Of a stretch of DNA of 64,000 bases, positions 44,644-53,624 are shown in pieces (positions within the stretch are counted from its first letter, which is position 1; each line of letters starts with the position of its first letter). The stretch comes from Amycolatopsis coloradensis (GTDB taxonomy: Bacteria; Actinomycetota; Actinomycetes; Mycobacteriales; Pseudonocardiaceae), in the NCBI RefSeq assembly GCF_001953865.1, contig NZ_MQUQ01000009.1, forward strand, positions 62,001 to 126,000, written 5' to 3'. Position numbers and translations under genes: made by a program. The notes beneath the pieces are model-generated. The model searched no databases. It was given only the letters and a program-made list of their open reading frames with translations, and was not told the DNA's origin.

Positions 44644-45531
44644 ATGAGCCCGGCCAGCAGCGCCATCGCGGTCGCCGACCTGCCCGTACCGACCCCCGGA
44701 CGACGACGGGAACGATCCTCCCGGCCGATCGAGCTGTCGGGGTCCTTCACCCATGAGGGTCACCGGCTCGCCTACACCGAGTTCGGCTCCGGCGACCGGG
44801 TGGTCGTCCTGACCCACGGCATCATGCTGACCCGGCGGATGCACGCCCCACTCGCCCGCAAGCTGGCGCGAGCGGGTTTCCGCGCCGTGACGCTCGACCT
44901 GCTCGGTCACGGTGACTCGGACCGGCCCACCGACTCTTGGCTGTACTCGATGCCCGCCTTCGCGGAGCAGACCGTCGCGCTCCTCGACCACCTGGACGTC
45001 GGCTCCGCCGTCATCGGCGGGACGTCGCTGGGCGCCAACGTCGCCCTCGAGGTCGGCGTCGCCGCTCCGGACCGCGCGCTCGGGCTGATCGTCGAGATGC
45101 CCGTGCTGGACAACGCGATCGTCACCGGGCTGATCACGTTCGCGCCGCTGCTGATGGCCGCCCGGTTCCTGCCGGTGACGGTTCAGGGGGTGGCGCTGGC
45201 GGCGAAACTCGTCCCGCACGGCAACCAGTGGGTCGACGTGGTCACCGACACGCTTTCCCAGCGGCCCGCGCCGATGGCCGCGCTCCTGCACGGCGTGCTC
45301 TTCGGCCGGATCGCGCCACCCAAGTCGATCCGGCGGAAAATCGAGACCCCGGCGCTGGTCATCGGGCACGAACGCGACCCGATCCACCCCTTCGGTGACG
45401 CCGACACGCTGGCCGCGGACATGCCGGCGGCCGAGTTCGTCCAGGCCCGCAGCCCGGTCGAACTGCGCTTCGACCCGAGCCGCCTGACCGAAGCCATCGC
45501 CGACTTCTCCGCGCGCTGCCATGACCGCTGA
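44644..45531 (+). CDS. Alpha/beta hydrolase
   Basis: A 295-residue cytoplasmic alpha/beta hydrolase. The oxyanion strand VVVLTHGIML, GHGDSDRP and the nucleophile elbow GGTSLGAN are clear, and GHERDPIHPF carries the likely acid. The usual catalytic histidine near the C-terminus is not obvious: the expected region reads VQARSPVELRFDPSRL. The enzyme may use a different residue or have lost activity. It is divergent from the crotonase gene and overlaps the acetyltransferase by 11 bases. Confidence 0.82.
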   Translation: MSPASSAIAVADLPVPTPGRRRERSSRPIELSGSFTHEGHRLAYTEFGSGDRVVVLTHGIMLTRRMHAPLARKLARAGFRAVTLDLLGHGDSDRPTDSWLYSMPAFAEQTVALLDHLDVGSAVIGGTSLGANVALEVGVAAPDRALGLIVEMPVLDNAIVTGLITFAPLLMAARFLPVTVQGVALAAKLVPHGNQWVDVVTDTLSQRPAPMAALLHGVLFGRIAPPKSIRRKIETPALVIGHERDPIHPFGDADTLAADMPAAEFVQARSPVELRFDPSRLTEAIADFSARCHDR

Positions 45532-46081
45532 GCCGGCGCCGACCCGGGACTCGGGTGCGGAGGAAATACGGACCGGACGGCTGGTCCTGCGCCGTCCCGG
45601 ACCGGAAGACCTCGACGCGATCTTCGCCCTTCACACCGATCCGGAGGCCTGCGCGCACAATCCCTCAGACCTGCTGGAGACGCGCAAGGAGGCGGAACTG
45701 CTGCTGCTCCGCTGGTCACATCAGTGGGACCGGTACGGGTTCGGGTACTGGACGATCCGGCGGCAGGATTCACCGGAGCCGCTGGGATTCTGCGGGGTGA
45801 AGATCGTCGGTCACCGGAGACGGGCGGTCCTCAACCTCTTCTACCGGCTCTTCCCGTCCGCTTGGGGTGCCGGGTACGCCAGTGAGGCCGCCGCCGCGGC
45901 GGTGAATTGGGCGCGCGCCCACCGGCCGGACGACCTCGTGATCGCCCGCGTCCGGCCGGAGAACATCGCGTCGCAGCGGGTGGCCCAGCGGGCAGGCCTC
46001 GTCCGGGCGGAGGAATTCGACACCCCCGGCGACGACGGGGCCGACTGGTTCTACATCTCGGACGGCTGCGAGGAGGGCTGA
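45521..46081 (+). CDS. GNAT N-acetyltransferase, RimJ/RimL type
   Basis: A 186-residue acetyl-CoA-dependent acetyltransferase. It begins with TGRLVLRRPGPEDLDAIF, shows the acetyl-CoA loop region SAWGAGYASEAAAAAVNWA, and ends with RPENIASQRVAQRAGLV, all typical of the RimJ/RimL group that acts on N-termini or antibiotics. It overlaps the hydrolase gene by 11 bases and, convergently, the siroheme synthase gene by 31 bases. Confidence 0.88.
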   Translation: MTAEPAPTRDSGAEEIRTGRLVLRRPGPEDLDAIFALHTDPEACAHNPSDLLETRKEAELLLLRWSHQWDRYGFGYWTIRRQDSPEPLGFCGVKIVGHRRRAVLNLFYRLFPSAWGAGYASEAAAAAVNWARAHRPDDLVIARVRPENIASQRVAQRAGLVRAEEFDTPGDDGADWFYISDGCEEG

Positions 46082-47286
46082 GCCAGCCCCGCCACCGGCC
46101 CGAAGACGATCACCGCGGGCGGCCGCACCCCGGCCGCCGCGGTGTCTTCGACCACACTGTCCAAAGTGGAGCGGAGAACCCGCTGCGTGCGCATCGTGCC
46201 GTCCTCGACGATCGCCACCGGCGTGTCCCCGGGCCGCCCCTCCAGGAGCGCCTTCGTGAACAGCGGAAGACGTTCGACGCCCATCATCAGCACGATCGTC
46301 CCGCGCATCTTCGCCAGCAGATCCCAGTCCACCAGCGACTTCTCGTCACCCGGCGCGACGTGGCCGGACACCACCACGACCTCGTGGGCGACGCCGCGGT
46401 GGGTCACCGGGACGTCCGCGGCGGCGGGCACGGAGAACGCGCTGGTGATCCCCGGGACCATCGTCACCGGGATGCCCGCTTCGGCACAGGCGAGGACTTC
46501 TTCGAAGCCGCGGCCGAACAGGTACGGGTCGCCGCCCTTGAGCCGGACGACGAACTTGCCCGCCTTGGCCCGGTCGATCAGGGTGGAGTTGATCACTTCC
46601 TGGCTGGCGGCGCGGCCGTACGGGATCTTCGCGGCGTCGACGATCTCGACGTGGGGAGCGAGTTCGTCGAGCAGTTCGCGCGGGGCCAGCCGGTCGGCGA
46701 CGACGACGTCGGCCTTGGCGAGGAGACGGCGGCCGCGGACAGTGATCAGCTCCGGATCGCCGGGGCCACCGCCCACCAGCGCGACACCGGGAAGATCGTC
46801 GTGCGCGTCCGGCACGCGACCGTCGGCGACGGTACCGGCGCGAAGCCCGTCGAGGATGCTGTCCCGGACCGTGGCCGACCGCAGCGGCTCGCCGCCGGAG
46901 AGGACACCGACCAGCAGTCCGCCGTGCCTGCCCGAGGCCGGGGTGACCGCGCTCCCGAGATCACCGTCGTCGGCGCGGACGCAGAACACCCGCGCGCGTT
47001 CGGCCTCGGCGCAGACGGCGGCGTTGACCTCGGGATCGTTCGTGCACGCCAGCGTGTACCAGGCGTCGGCGAGGTCGCCCTCGGCGTAGCGGCGCTCGTG
47101 CCAGACGAGCTCGCCGGCGTCGGCCATGGCACTCACCGACGGCGTCGTGTGCGGCGACACCAGCTCGACCCGCGCGCCGGCGCCGATCAACCGGGGCAGA
47201 CGGCGCTGGGCGACCGTCCCGCCACCGATCATCACGACACGACGGCCTGCCAGGTCGAGGCCGGAGAGGTAATGCGGGTCATCCAT
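46051..47286 (-). CDS. cysG: Siroheme synthase CysG (precorrin-2 dehydrogenase/uroporphyrinogen methyltransferase)
   Basis: A 411-residue fusion. Residues 1-150 are the CysG-B precorrin-2 dehydrogenase/ferrochelatase part (VVMIGGGTVAQRRLPRLIGA, YTLACTNDPEVN). Residues 165-400 are a SAM-dependent uroporphyrinogen-III methyltransferase (VALVGGGPGDPELITVRG, VRLKGGDPYLFGRGFEE, VPGITSAFSVPAAADVPVTH). The product, siroheme, serves sulfite and nitrite reductases; precorrin-2 also feeds cobalamin. It is a little shorter than E. coli CysG (457 residues). It stands alone on the minus strand. Confidence 0.93.
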   Translation of the reverse strand: MDDPHYLSGLDLAGRRVVMIGGGTVAQRRLPRLIGAGARVELVSPHTTPSVSAMADAGELVWHERRYAEGDLADAWYTLACTNDPEVNAAVCAEAERARVFCVRADDGDLGSAVTPASGRHGGLLVGVLSGGEPLRSATVRDSILDGLRAGTVADGRVPDAHDDLPGVALVGGGPGDPELITVRGRRLLAKADVVVADRLAPRELLDELAPHVEIVDAAKIPYGRAASQEVINSTLIDRAKAGKFVVRLKGGDPYLFGRGFEEVLACAEAGIPVTMVPGITSAFSVPAAADVPVTHRGVAHEVVVVSGHVAPGDEKSLVDWDLLAKMRGTIVLMMGVERLPLFTKALLEGRPGDTPVAIVEDGTMRTQRVLRSTLDSVVEDTAAAGVRPPAVIVFGPVAGLAQPSSQPSEM

Positions 47287-47340
47287 GCGGGGCAGTGTAA
47301 GGATTCATCGGCCCGGACCGCGATCCGAGTGAGAACCGCC

Positions 47341-47748
47341 TCAGCGCTCCAGCAGCGCCAGCAGTTCGGTGTTGCCGAACATCCTGGCCGCGTCGATCGC
47401 CGACGGCTCCCCCGCCCTCGGGTCCGCACCGCCGTCGAGGAGCGCCTTCACGACCTCGGGCACGTTCTTGAACACCGCGCCTGCCAGCGGGCTCTGCCCC
47501 TTGTCGTTCTCGCGGTTCGGGTCGGCGCCGCGCTCGATCAGCGCCGCGACGGTCTCCGCGTGACCGTGGTAGGCGGCGAGCATGACCAGCGTGTCGCCCC
47601 GGTCGTTGGTCAGGTTCGCCGAGACGCCCGCGTCGACGTACGCGACGAGATCGGCCGTCGCGCCCGTCCTGGCGAAGCCGAACACCTTCGCCCACAGCGC
47701 CAGAAGTTCGGGATCGATTTCCTCGGCCTGTCCCGGATTCTCCGTCAT
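47341..47748 (-). CDS. Ankyrin-repeat protein
   Basis: A 135-residue protein of about three ankyrin repeats: RGDTLVMLAAYHGHAETVAA, KGQSPLAGAVFKNVPEVVKA and a degenerate last copy. No other domain or signal peptide is present. Short ankyrin proteins of this kind are common in actinobacteria and presumably bind a protein partner. It lies between the terminator of the ribosomal operon and cysG. Confidence 0.88.
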   Translation of the reverse strand: MTENPGQAEEIDPELLALWAKVFGFARTGATADLVAYVDAGVSANLTNDRGDTLVMLAAYHGHAETVAALIERGADPNRENDKGQSPLAGAVFKNVPEVVKALLDGGADPRAGEPSAIDAARMFGNTELLALLER

Positions 47749-47772
47749 GCGGCCGATTGTTCCACAGGAACC

Positions 47773-47807
47773 GCGGTCCGGGCGGCGTGTCGCACCGCCC
47801 GGACCGC
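47773..47807. terminator. Terminator of the zinc-free ribosomal protein operon
   Basis: A 13-bp stem, GCGGTCCGGGCGG with CCGCCCGGACCGC, and a 9-base loop lies seven bases after the rpsR stop on the minus strand. Confidence 0.8.
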
Positions 47808-47813
47808 CTGCCC

Positions 47814-48050
47814 TCAGCGGCCCGCGTTCGGATAGGGCAGCAGGGCCATCTCACGGGCGTTCTTGATCGCCGTGGCGACCTGCTTCTGCTGCCGGGGCGT
47901 CAGCCCGGTGACCCGGCGGGCGCGGATCTTGCCGCGGTCGGAGATGAACTTCCGCAGCAGGTCGGCGTCCTTCCAGTCGACCTCGGTGATCTTGTCGGCG
48001 TGCAACACATTCGTCTTCCGCTTGACGGGGCGGTCCCGGTTGGGCTTCAC
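47814..48050 (-). CDS. rpsR: 30S ribosomal protein S18, zinc-independent paralogue
   Basis: A 78-residue S18 protein ([40 protein letters not shown]). It contains no cysteines, as expected of the C-minus paralogues that replace zinc-containing ribosomal proteins under zinc starvation. The GTG start overlaps the rpsN stop (GTGA); a TTG one codon upstream is the alternative. Last gene of the operon rpmB-rpmG-rpsN-rpsR. Confidence 0.93.
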   Translation of the reverse strand: MKPNRDRPVKRKTNVLHADKITEVDWKDADLLRKFISDRGKIRARRVTGLTPRQQKQVATAIKNAREMALLPYPNAGR

Positions 48051-48352
48051 CAACTCGACTTCGTGACGCCGGGGAGTTCGCCGTTGTGCGCCATCTGCCG
48101 CATCCGGACCCTGGAGAGCCCGAATTTCCGCAGGTAACCGCGCGGGCGGCCGTCGGCGGTGTCACGATTGCGGATCCGGGTCGCGCTGGCGTCCCGGGGC
48201 ATCGCCTGCAGTGCCGACACGGCGGCCGCCTTTTCTTCCGGCGACGCGGACGGCGAGGCGATGGTGGCCTTCAGCTCACGACGGCGCTGGACGTAGCGCG
48301 CGGCGACGACCTTGCGCTGCTCGTTCTTGGCGATCTTGGACTTCTTGGCCAT
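48047..48352 (-). CDS. rpsN: 30S ribosomal protein S14, zinc-independent form
   Basis: A 101-residue long-form S14 ([51 protein letters not shown]). It lacks the CxxC pairs of the short zinc-binding S14, so it is the C-minus form. The start shares one base with the rpmG stop (TGATG), giving tight translational coupling. Confidence 0.95.
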   Translation of the reverse strand: MAKKSKIAKNEQRKVVAARYVQRRRELKATIASPSASPEEKAAAVSALQAMPRDASATRIRNRDTADGRPRGYLRKFGLSRVRMRQMAHNGELPGVTKSSW

Positions 48353-48519
48353 CAGCGTTCCTCCTTGAACTCGACGTGCTTGCGCGCGACCGGGTCGTAC
48401 TTGCGCAGCACCATGCGGTCCGGATCGTTCCGGCGGTTCTTCTTCGTGACGTACGTGTAGCCGGTGCCCGCCGTCGAGCGGAGCTTGATGATCGGCCGGA
48501 TGTCGGTGCTCTTGGCCAT
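48352..48519 (-). CDS. rpmG: 50S ribosomal protein L33, zinc-independent form
   Basis: A 55-residue L33 ([40 protein letters not shown]). No cysteines are present. It shares one base with each neighbour's stop or start codon. Second gene of the zinc-starvation operon. Confidence 0.95.
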   Translation of the reverse strand: MAKSTDIRPIIKLRSTAGTGYTYVTKKNRRNDPDRMVLRKYDPVARKHVEFKEER

Positions 48520-48755
48520 CAGAGCTTCACCCCCTTCGCGCGGAGTTCGGCCACGACGGCCTCGATCCCCCGCTTGTCGATGGTCTTCATGCCCTTCACC
48601 GAGACCCGCAGCCGGACCCAGCGCCCTTCGCTCGGCACGAAGTACCGCTTGGCCTGCAAGTTCGGCTCCCAGCGCCGGGACGTGCGCCGATGCGAATGCG
48701 ACACCTGCTTCCCGTAGCCCGGTTTGCGGCCGGTGACCTGGCACACGGCGGACAT
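48519..48755 (-). CDS. rpmB: 50S ribosomal protein L28, zinc-independent paralogue
   Basis: A 78-residue L28 ([40 protein letters not shown]). It has a single cysteine (Cys5) rather than the two CxxC pairs of the zinc form. The ATG follows GGGAGGGTGT. First gene of the minus-strand operon; a Zur-type box lies 15 bases upstream of the start. Confidence 0.94.
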   Translation of the reverse strand: MSAVCQVTGRKPGYGKQVSHSHRRTSRRWEPNLQAKRYFVPSEGRWVRLRVSVKGMKTIDKRGIEAVVAELRAKGVKL

Positions 48756-48769
48756 ACACCCTCCCAAGT

Positions 48770-48784
48770 TGATATCGGTTTTCG
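48770..48784. promoter_or_regulatory. Candidate Zur box shared by divergent operons
   Basis: TGATATCGGTTTTCG matches 10 of 15 positions of the actinobacterial Zur consensus TGAAAATGATTTTCA. It lies in the 83-base gap between the two divergent sets of zinc-independent ribosomal genes, where such a site is expected. A further TTTTCA half-site follows directly. An ACTGT-AC-ACAGT repeat at 48794-48805 is in the same gap. Confidence 0.5.
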
Positions 48785-48838
48785 TTTTCATTTACTGTAC
48801 ACAGTCGAACCAGCCCGCAATCGACGCCCGGAGCTTCA

Positions 48839-50098
48839 GTGACCGAAAACCCGCGCGTGCCCCTCGTCCTGATCAGTGGCCTCGCACCGGGACCGAACAC
48901 CGACCTCGCCGAGCGATTACGCCTGGCCGGGCCCGGTACCGCCGTCGTGCACCACGACCTGAGGCGGATCCACTCCGGCGTGGTCCAACGGCGGATCCAG
49001 CTCGGCGACCACGACCAACTGACCGTCCTCGAACTGGCGCACGGCTGCGTCTCGTGCACTCTGCGCGAAGACCTGCTGCCGCTGCTACGCAAGCTCTCGC
49101 AGATGCCGCGGGTTCGGCGGATCGTCGTGCGGCTCGACGAGGCCATGGAACCCGAACCGGTCAGCTGGGCGCTGCACCACGTCCTGGTCGGCGACCGTCC
49201 GGTGATCGAGGACGTCGACCTCGAAGCCGTGCTGGCCGTCGTCGAGTGCGCCGAGTGGCTGGCCGACACCACCGGCGACGACACCCTTGCCGAACGGAAC
49301 CTGCGAGCCAGCCCGGAGGACGAACGCACCGTCGCCCAGGTCGCGCTGGCCCAGGTCGAGTTCGCCGACCTGGTCGTCCTCGCCGGAGCGGCGACCGACG
49401 CCTGGTCGGCGGCGAAGGCGTCGGCGGTGCTGGACCGGGTCGCGCCGTCGATCCCCCGCGTCGAACTGTCCGCGGTGGACGGGAAGACCGTGCTCGACGC
49501 CGTCCCCGCCGGAGCCCGCCGCGGCGAGGTCACCGACCTGCACGGGCCGCTGCTGCGCGGCGAACCGCCGTTGCACACCGACTGCGGGATCGGGCTGCTG
49601 ACCTTCACCTCGCAACGCCCGTTCCACCCGGAGCGCCTCCACGACGCGATCGACGTCCTGCTTGACGGCGTCGTCCGGAGCCGGGGGCGGCTCTGGGTGG
49701 CGAGCCAGCCGGACATGGCGCTGTGGATCGAGTCGGCGGGCGGCGGGCTCGGCATCGGGCACGCCGGGCCGTGGCTCGCCGCCCCCGGCGGGCCGGACTG
49801 GGCCGACGTTTCCCCCGAACGCCGCAGCCGCACGCTCGCCTCCCTGCGCTGGGACCCGCGATACGGCGACCGCGCGCAGGAACTGGTCGTCGTCACCGAT
49901 CAGGCCACCCCCGACGAGGTCGAAGCCGCCCTGAACGGGGCACTGCTGACCGACGAGGAACTCGCCGCCGGGGAGCGGGAATGGCTCCGCTACCCGGATC
50001 CGTTCGGCGAATGGCACGAAGAACCGTGCGAGGACACGGAAATCGACCCCGAGAAACACGACGCGAACGTGTCGAACCGAAAGGACGAAACGCAGTGA
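48839..50098 (+). CDS. Mrf-like CobW-family protein (hibernation factor recruiter, Rv0106 type)
   Basis: A 419-residue CobW-superfamily protein with a degenerate P-loop ([16 protein letters not shown] instead of GxxGxGKT) and the metal motif [11 protein letters not shown]. The stretches [40 protein letters not shown] and [13 protein letters not shown] match M. tuberculosis Rv0106. They also match the mycobacterial Mrf protein, which recruits the hibernation factor Mpy to zinc-depleted ribosomes. It leads the plus-strand zinc-starvation operon. It probably does not hydrolyse GTP in the usual way. GTG start; overlaps rpmE by four bases. Confidence 0.83.
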   Translation: MTENPRVPLVLISGLAPGPNTDLAERLRLAGPGTAVVHHDLRRIHSGVVQRRIQLGDHDQLTVLELAHGCVSCTLREDLLPLLRKLSQMPRVRRIVVRLDEAMEPEPVSWALHHVLVGDRPVIEDVDLEAVLAVVECAEWLADTTGDDTLAERNLRASPEDERTVAQVALAQVEFADLVVLAGAATDAWSAAKASAVLDRVAPSIPRVELSAVDGKTVLDAVPAGARRGEVTDLHGPLLRGEPPLHTDCGIGLLTFTSQRPFHPERLHDAIDVLLDGVVRSRGRLWVASQPDMALWIESAGGGLGIGHAGPWLAAPGGPDWADVSPERRSRTLASLRWDPRYGDRAQELVVVTDQATPDEVEAALNGALLTDEELAAGEREWLRYPDPFGEWHEEPCEDTEIDPEKHDANVSNRKDETQ

Positions 50099-50352
50099 AA
50101 CCCGGCATCCACCCCGGCTACCACCCCGTGGTGTTCAAGGACCTCTCCACCGGGGACGCCTTCCTGACGCGGTCGACCGCCACGTCCGAGCAGACCATCG
50201 AGTGGAGCGACGGCAACACCTATCCGGTGGTGAACGTCGAGATCAGCTCGTGGTCGCATCCGTTCTGGACCGGCAACCAGCGGATCATGGACAGCGCCGG
50301 TCAGGTCGAGAAGTTCCACCGCCGCTACGGGCGTCGCGGAGGTGTGAAGTAA
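50095..50352 (+). CDS. rpmE2: 50S ribosomal protein L31 type B, zinc-independent
   Basis: An 85-residue L31 ([51 protein letters not shown]). It is the type-B form, without the CxxC zinc site. GTG start overlapping the Mrf-like gene stop, with AAAGGACG upstream. Confidence 0.96.
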   Translation: MKPGIHPGYHPVVFKDLSTGDAFLTRSTATSEQTIEWSDGNTYPVVNVEISSWSHPFWTGNQRIMDSAGQVEKFHRRYGRRGGVK

Positions 50353-50525
50353 TGGCCGTCCCGAAGCGGAAGATGTCGCGCGGCAACACCCGGTCCCGGC
50401 GCTCGCAGTGGAAGGCGGCCGTGCCGGATCTGGTGCCGATCAAGGTGAACGGCGAGACGAAACTGGTGCCGCGCAAGCTCATGAAGCACTTCTTCAATGA
50501 GCACGGCCATCAGGGTGGAGAGTGA
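50352..50525 (+). CDS. rpmF: 50S ribosomal protein L32, zinc-independent form
   Basis: A 57-residue L32 ([40 protein letters not shown]). No cysteines. The ATG shares one base with the rpmE2 stop (TAATG), and its stop overlaps the next gene (GTGA). Confidence 0.95.
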   Translation: MAVPKRKMSRGNTRSRRSQWKAAVPDLVPIKVNGETKLVPRKLMKHFFNEHGHQGGE

Positions 50526-51595
50526 CGACGCCGGTCACGGTGCTGTCCGGATTCCTCGGTGCGGGCAAGACGACCGTGCTCAACCACGTCCTCGCCAACC
50601 GCGAGGGGCTGCGGGTGGCGGTGATCGTCAACGACATGAGCGAGGTCAACATCGACGCCGCACTGGTGCGGGACGGGAACAGCCTGTCCCGTACCGAGGA
50701 ACGGCTCGTCGAGATGACCAACGGGTGCATCTGCTGCACCCTGCGCGACGACCTGCTGGAAGAGGTCTCGCGGCTCTGCGCGGACGGCCGGTTCGACTAC
50801 CTGCTCATCGAATCCAGCGGGATCTCCGAGCCGATGCCCGTGGCGGCGACGTTCTCCTTCCTGGACTCCGCGCGCCTGGACACGATGGTGACCGTGGTCG
50901 ACGCGGTGAACTTCGAGCGGGAGCTGTCGGCGGGTGACGCGCTGACCGAACGCGGGCTGGACCAGTACGACGGGGACGAGCGGACAGTCAGCGACCTGCT
51001 GATGGACCAAAGCGAATTCGCGGACGTCCTCCTGCTCAACAAGGCGGATCTCGTGCCGGCGTCGTCCCTCGAACGGCTGACGGCGGTGCTGCGGCGGTTG
51101 AACCCGGCCGCGGAGGTGATCGTCTCGACGCACGGCCGGGTTCCGCTCGATCGGTTGCTCGGCACCGGGCGGTACGACGTCGAGCGGGCACAGGAAGCAC
51201 CCGGCTGGGTGGCGGAACTCAACGGCGATCACGTCCCCGAGACCGAGGAATACGGGATCTCCAGCGTGGTCTTCCGCGCCGGGCGGGCCTTCGACGCCGA
51301 ACGGTTGTGGGACTTCGTCGGCAGGCTCGATTCCGGGGAGTTCGGGACGGTCCTGCGCTCGAAGGGGTTCTTCTCGCTGGCTTCGCGGCCCGGGGTGACC
51401 GGGTTGTGGTCGCAGGCCGGTTCGGTCGCCCGGTTCGAGCCGCAAGGCGTCGAGGACGCGCCGCGGCAGGAACTCGTGTTCATCGGGGTGGGGCTGGAGA
51501 AGGACGCCCTGCTGGACTCACTTCGTTCTTGCCTGGACACCGGTTCCGCCGGTGCGGATCCTTTTCCGGCTTGGGAAGCGGTGCACGCTCACTGA
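50522..51595 (+). CDS. CobW/ZNG-family GTPase metallochaperone
   Basis: A 357-residue G3E GTPase. The P-loop [12 protein letters not shown], the metal motif [14 protein letters not shown], the ESSGISEP switch and NKAD are all intact, followed by the CobW C-terminal domain. ZNG/ZigA-type members deliver zinc to essential enzymes when zinc is scarce, which fits its place at the end of an operon of zinc-free ribosomal proteins. It is clearly different from the degenerate CobW protein at the head of the same operon. Confidence 0.92.
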   Translation: MTTPVTVLSGFLGAGKTTVLNHVLANREGLRVAVIVNDMSEVNIDAALVRDGNSLSRTEERLVEMTNGCICCTLRDDLLEEVSRLCADGRFDYLLIESSGISEPMPVAATFSFLDSARLDTMVTVVDAVNFERELSAGDALTERGLDQYDGDERTVSDLLMDQSEFADVLLLNKADLVPASSLERLTAVLRRLNPAAEVIVSTHGRVPLDRLLGTGRYDVERAQEAPGWVAELNGDHVPETEEYGISSVVFRAGRAFDAERLWDFVGRLDSGEFGTVLRSKGFFSLASRPGVTGLWSQAGSVARFEPQGVEDAPRQELVFIGVGLEKDALLDSLRSCLDTGSAGADPFPAWEAVHAH

Positions 51596-51610
51596 GGTGC
51601 GCCGCTACCC

Positions 51611-51680
51611 GACCGCAAGTCGTCCTCTTGTTGCGATCCTTGCGTGTGCAACTACCGCAACCAGAGGACGACTTGCGGTC
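51611..51680. terminator. Long inverted repeat between convergent genes
   Basis: Arms of about 25 bases, beginning GACCGCAAGTCGTCCTCTTG and ending CAGAGGACGACTTGCGGTC, with one mismatch, flank a loop of about 20 bases. The right arm runs into the stop codon of the DinB-like gene. It sits 15 bases after the CobW gene and probably terminates both genes. Its sequence is unrelated to repeat families A-C. Confidence 0.78.
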
Positions 51681-52158
51681 AGTCGGCGAGGACCTGTTCG
51701 CGCAGGATGTCCGCGTGTCCGCAGTGCTGGGTCAGCTCCCGCAGGACCTGGAGGTACACCCAGCGAAGCGTCCGCGGCCCCATCCGGTGCCCGGTCACGA
51801 CCGTGTCCAGCGACAGGTCGGCGACCAGCGCCCGGGCCGTGGCACAGGCTTCCCGATGGGCCGCCGTGATCGAGGCGACGGTGTCATCCTCGGCGAGGCG
51901 AAAGGATTCGTCCGGGTTCCGGGCCAGACCAAGCGCCCGGCGGGACTTGCCCCCGACGGCCTCCTCGAACCACACCCGCTGCATCCACGTCACATGCTTC
52001 AGCAACCCGAGCAACGTCGTCGCCGACGTGACGAGCCGTCGGCGGGCCTGCTCCTCGGTGAGCCCGTCGAGTGTCATCTCGATGGCGCCGCGATGTTCCT
52101 CGATGAACGCGTCGAGCTGTGTGCGTTCGTCGTCCAACGGCACATCGAAAGAACCCAT
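51679..52158 (-). CDS. DinB/DUF664-family protein
   Basis: A 159-residue four-helix-bundle protein of the DinB-like/DUF664 group (LLGLLKHVTWMQRVWFEEAV, RWVYLQVLRELTQHCGHADI). The histidines at HVTW and in HCGH fit the family's metal-binding triad. Members include thiol-dependent transferases that use mycothiol or bacillithiol; the substrate here is unknown. It is a single gene, convergent with the CobW gene. Confidence 0.85.
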   Translation of the reverse strand: MGSFDVPLDDERTQLDAFIEEHRGAIEMTLDGLTEEQARRRLVTSATTLLGLLKHVTWMQRVWFEEAVGGKSRRALGLARNPDESFRLAEDDTVASITAAHREACATARALVADLSLDTVVTGHRMGPRTLRWVYLQVLRELTQHCGHADILREQVLAD

Positions 52159-52200
52159 CGAGATCTCCTGCCACGTGTCACCACTGTCGCCCCAAGTCCA

Positions 52201-52857
52201 TCAGTAGGCGTCGTGCCAATTCCACCATTCGTACGGCGGCGTCTGCGGATACCCCTCCGGCGAGTCCTCCCACTCCTCCTGCCGCCCCAACGCGGTGATG
52301 TCGAGGTAGCTCCACGTGCTCCCCATCGCCTCGTCGCCGCGATTGTTGACGAAGTAGGTCCGGAAGACCTGGTCGCCTTCGCGGATAAAGGCGTTGGTGC
52401 CGTGCCATTCGTCGACCCCGAAGTCGACGTCGAAGTCACCGGTGATCGTGTACCAGGGCATCGTCCAGCCCATCCGCGCCTTCATGCGCGCGAGATCCGG
52501 TTGCGATCCGCGTGAGACGAAGGCCAGCGTGGTGTCGCGGGCGTTCAAATGCGCGACGTGCGCGACCTGGTCGGCGACCAGCGAGCAGCCTTGGCAGGCG
52601 TGGTCGGGGAAGCCTTCCACGCCGGGATCGAAGAACGCCCGGTAGACGATCAGCTGGCGGCGCCCCTCGAACAGGTCCAGCAGGTTCACCGTCCCGGACG
52701 GGCCTTCGAAGTCGTACGGCTTCTCGACCGCGACCCACGGCATCCGCCGCCGTTCGGCCGCGAGCGCGTCGCGGGCGCGGGTCAGCTCTTTTTCCTTGAC
52801 CAGCAGCCGAAGCCGGGCTTCTTCCCATTCGGCCGGGGACACTGTGCTGATCTTCAT
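52201..52857 (-). CDS. DUF899 thioredoxin-fold protein
   Basis: A 218-residue DUF899 protein, a thioredoxin-like family. Typical stretches are LFEGRRQLIVYRAFFDPGVE and CQGCSLVADQVAHVAHLNAR, holding a CxxC pair, and SRGSQPDLARMKARMGWTMP, DFGVDEWHGTNAFI and YEWWNWHDAY. The enzymatic role is not established. It is last in a three-gene operon, overlapping the ArsR gene by four bases, with GGAGAG before the ATG. Confidence 0.85.
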   Translation of the reverse strand: MKISTVSPAEWEEARLRLLVKEKELTRARDALAAERRRMPWVAVEKPYDFEGPSGTVNLLDLFEGRRQLIVYRAFFDPGVEGFPDHACQGCSLVADQVAHVAHLNARDTTLAFVSRGSQPDLARMKARMGWTMPWYTITGDFDVDFGVDEWHGTNAFIREGDQVFRTYFVNNRGDEAMGSTWSYLDITALGRQEEWEDSPEGYPQTPPYEWWNWHDAY

Positions 52858-53186
52858 GATCTCTCCAGATGGTCTTTCAGAGCCGCGAGCGGCCCGTCCC
52901 AATCGCGGGCGAGCGCGGCGAGGAACCGCTGGGCGACCTGCATCGGGCCCGAGCGCAGCAGATAGCGCACGCGCCGCCGCTCCCCCTGTTCCGGGGTCAC
53001 CAGGCCGGCGTCGGTGAGCACGGCGAGGTGTTTGGCGATGGCCTGCCGGGTGATGGGCAGCCGCTCGGCCAGATCGGTCGCCGTGGCGGGGCCTCCCGAG
53101 GCGAGCGTGGCGAGGATGCTCCGCCTGCTCGGGTCGGCCAGCGCCACGAAGACCTGTTCGGCGATCGCTTCGATGTCAGAGGGCAT
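52854..53186 (-). CDS. ArsR-family regulator
   Basis: A 110-residue winged-helix regulator (VFVALADPSRRSILATLASG, ATDLAERLPITRQAIAKHLA, VLTDAGLVTPEQ). It lacks the ELCV metal-binding motif of arsenic and cadmium sensors, and belongs to the SdpR-like group usually paired with SRPBCC proteins. It overlaps the SRPBCC gene by 11 bases. The long dyad at 53625 is its likely operator. Confidence 0.9.
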   Translation of the reverse strand: MPSDIEAIAEQVFVALADPSRRSILATLASGGPATATDLAERLPITRQAIAKHLAVLTDAGLVTPEQGERRRVRYLLRSGPMQVAQRFLAALARDWDGPLAALKDHLERS

Positions 53187-53607
53187 CGAGGTATTCGATC
53201 AGTTCGCCCAACTCGGCCGCCCACCCCTTCGTGTTCCCTTCGAACGCGACACCGTGGGCGTCGTCCGGAAGCTGGGAGAAGCCGGACTCGACGACGGTGA
53301 GCCGCGTGCCCGCATCGACCGGTTCGAGGGTGAACTCGACGTAGGTGCGGCGCGGGTCATCGTCGGGCAGGCCGTAGATGTTCCAGGTGAAGCCGAAGAT
53401 CTCCGGCTCCTCGACGCGCTCCACGCGCATCTGCGCCTTGTGCCCCTCGTCCCACTTCATCTCGGCGTCACCACCGGGCCGCAGGTCGATGCTGGCCTGG
53501 TTCCCGAACCAGGTGCCCAGCCCCTCGGCCGTGGTCAGCGCGGCCCACACCTTCGCGGGCGGATGGGCGATCTCGACGGTGCGTTCGATGCGGTCGGGGA
53601 ATCCCAC
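53176..53607 (-). CDS. SRPBCC (AHSA1-like) protein
   Basis: A 143-residue protein with the START/Bet v1 fold: IERTVEIAHPPAKVWAALTT, LGTWFGNQASIDLRPGG and GFTWNIYGLPDDDPR, ending in NTKGWAAELGELIEYLDAL. Such proteins bind hydrophobic ligands and commonly sit beside an ArsR regulator. The GTG start (MGFPDRIERTV) is set by GAGGAGG placed six bases upstream; a longer form from a TTG seven codons earlier would include that site. First gene of the operon. Confidence 0.85.
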   Translation of the reverse strand: MGFPDRIERTVEIAHPPAKVWAALTTAEGLGTWFGNQASIDLRPGGDAEMKWDEGHKAQMRVERVEEPEIFGFTWNIYGLPDDDPRRTYVEFTLEPVDAGTRLTVVESGFSQLPDDAHGVAFEGNTKGWAAELGELIEYLDAL

Positions 53608-53624
53608 GACAACCTCCTCAAGTA

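Noticed and set aside
45907..47835. A 642-residue plus-strand frame opposite siroheme synthase and the ankyrin gene
   Set aside because: The opposite strand encodes well-recognised proteins; this frame has no motif and follows third-position GC of the other strand.
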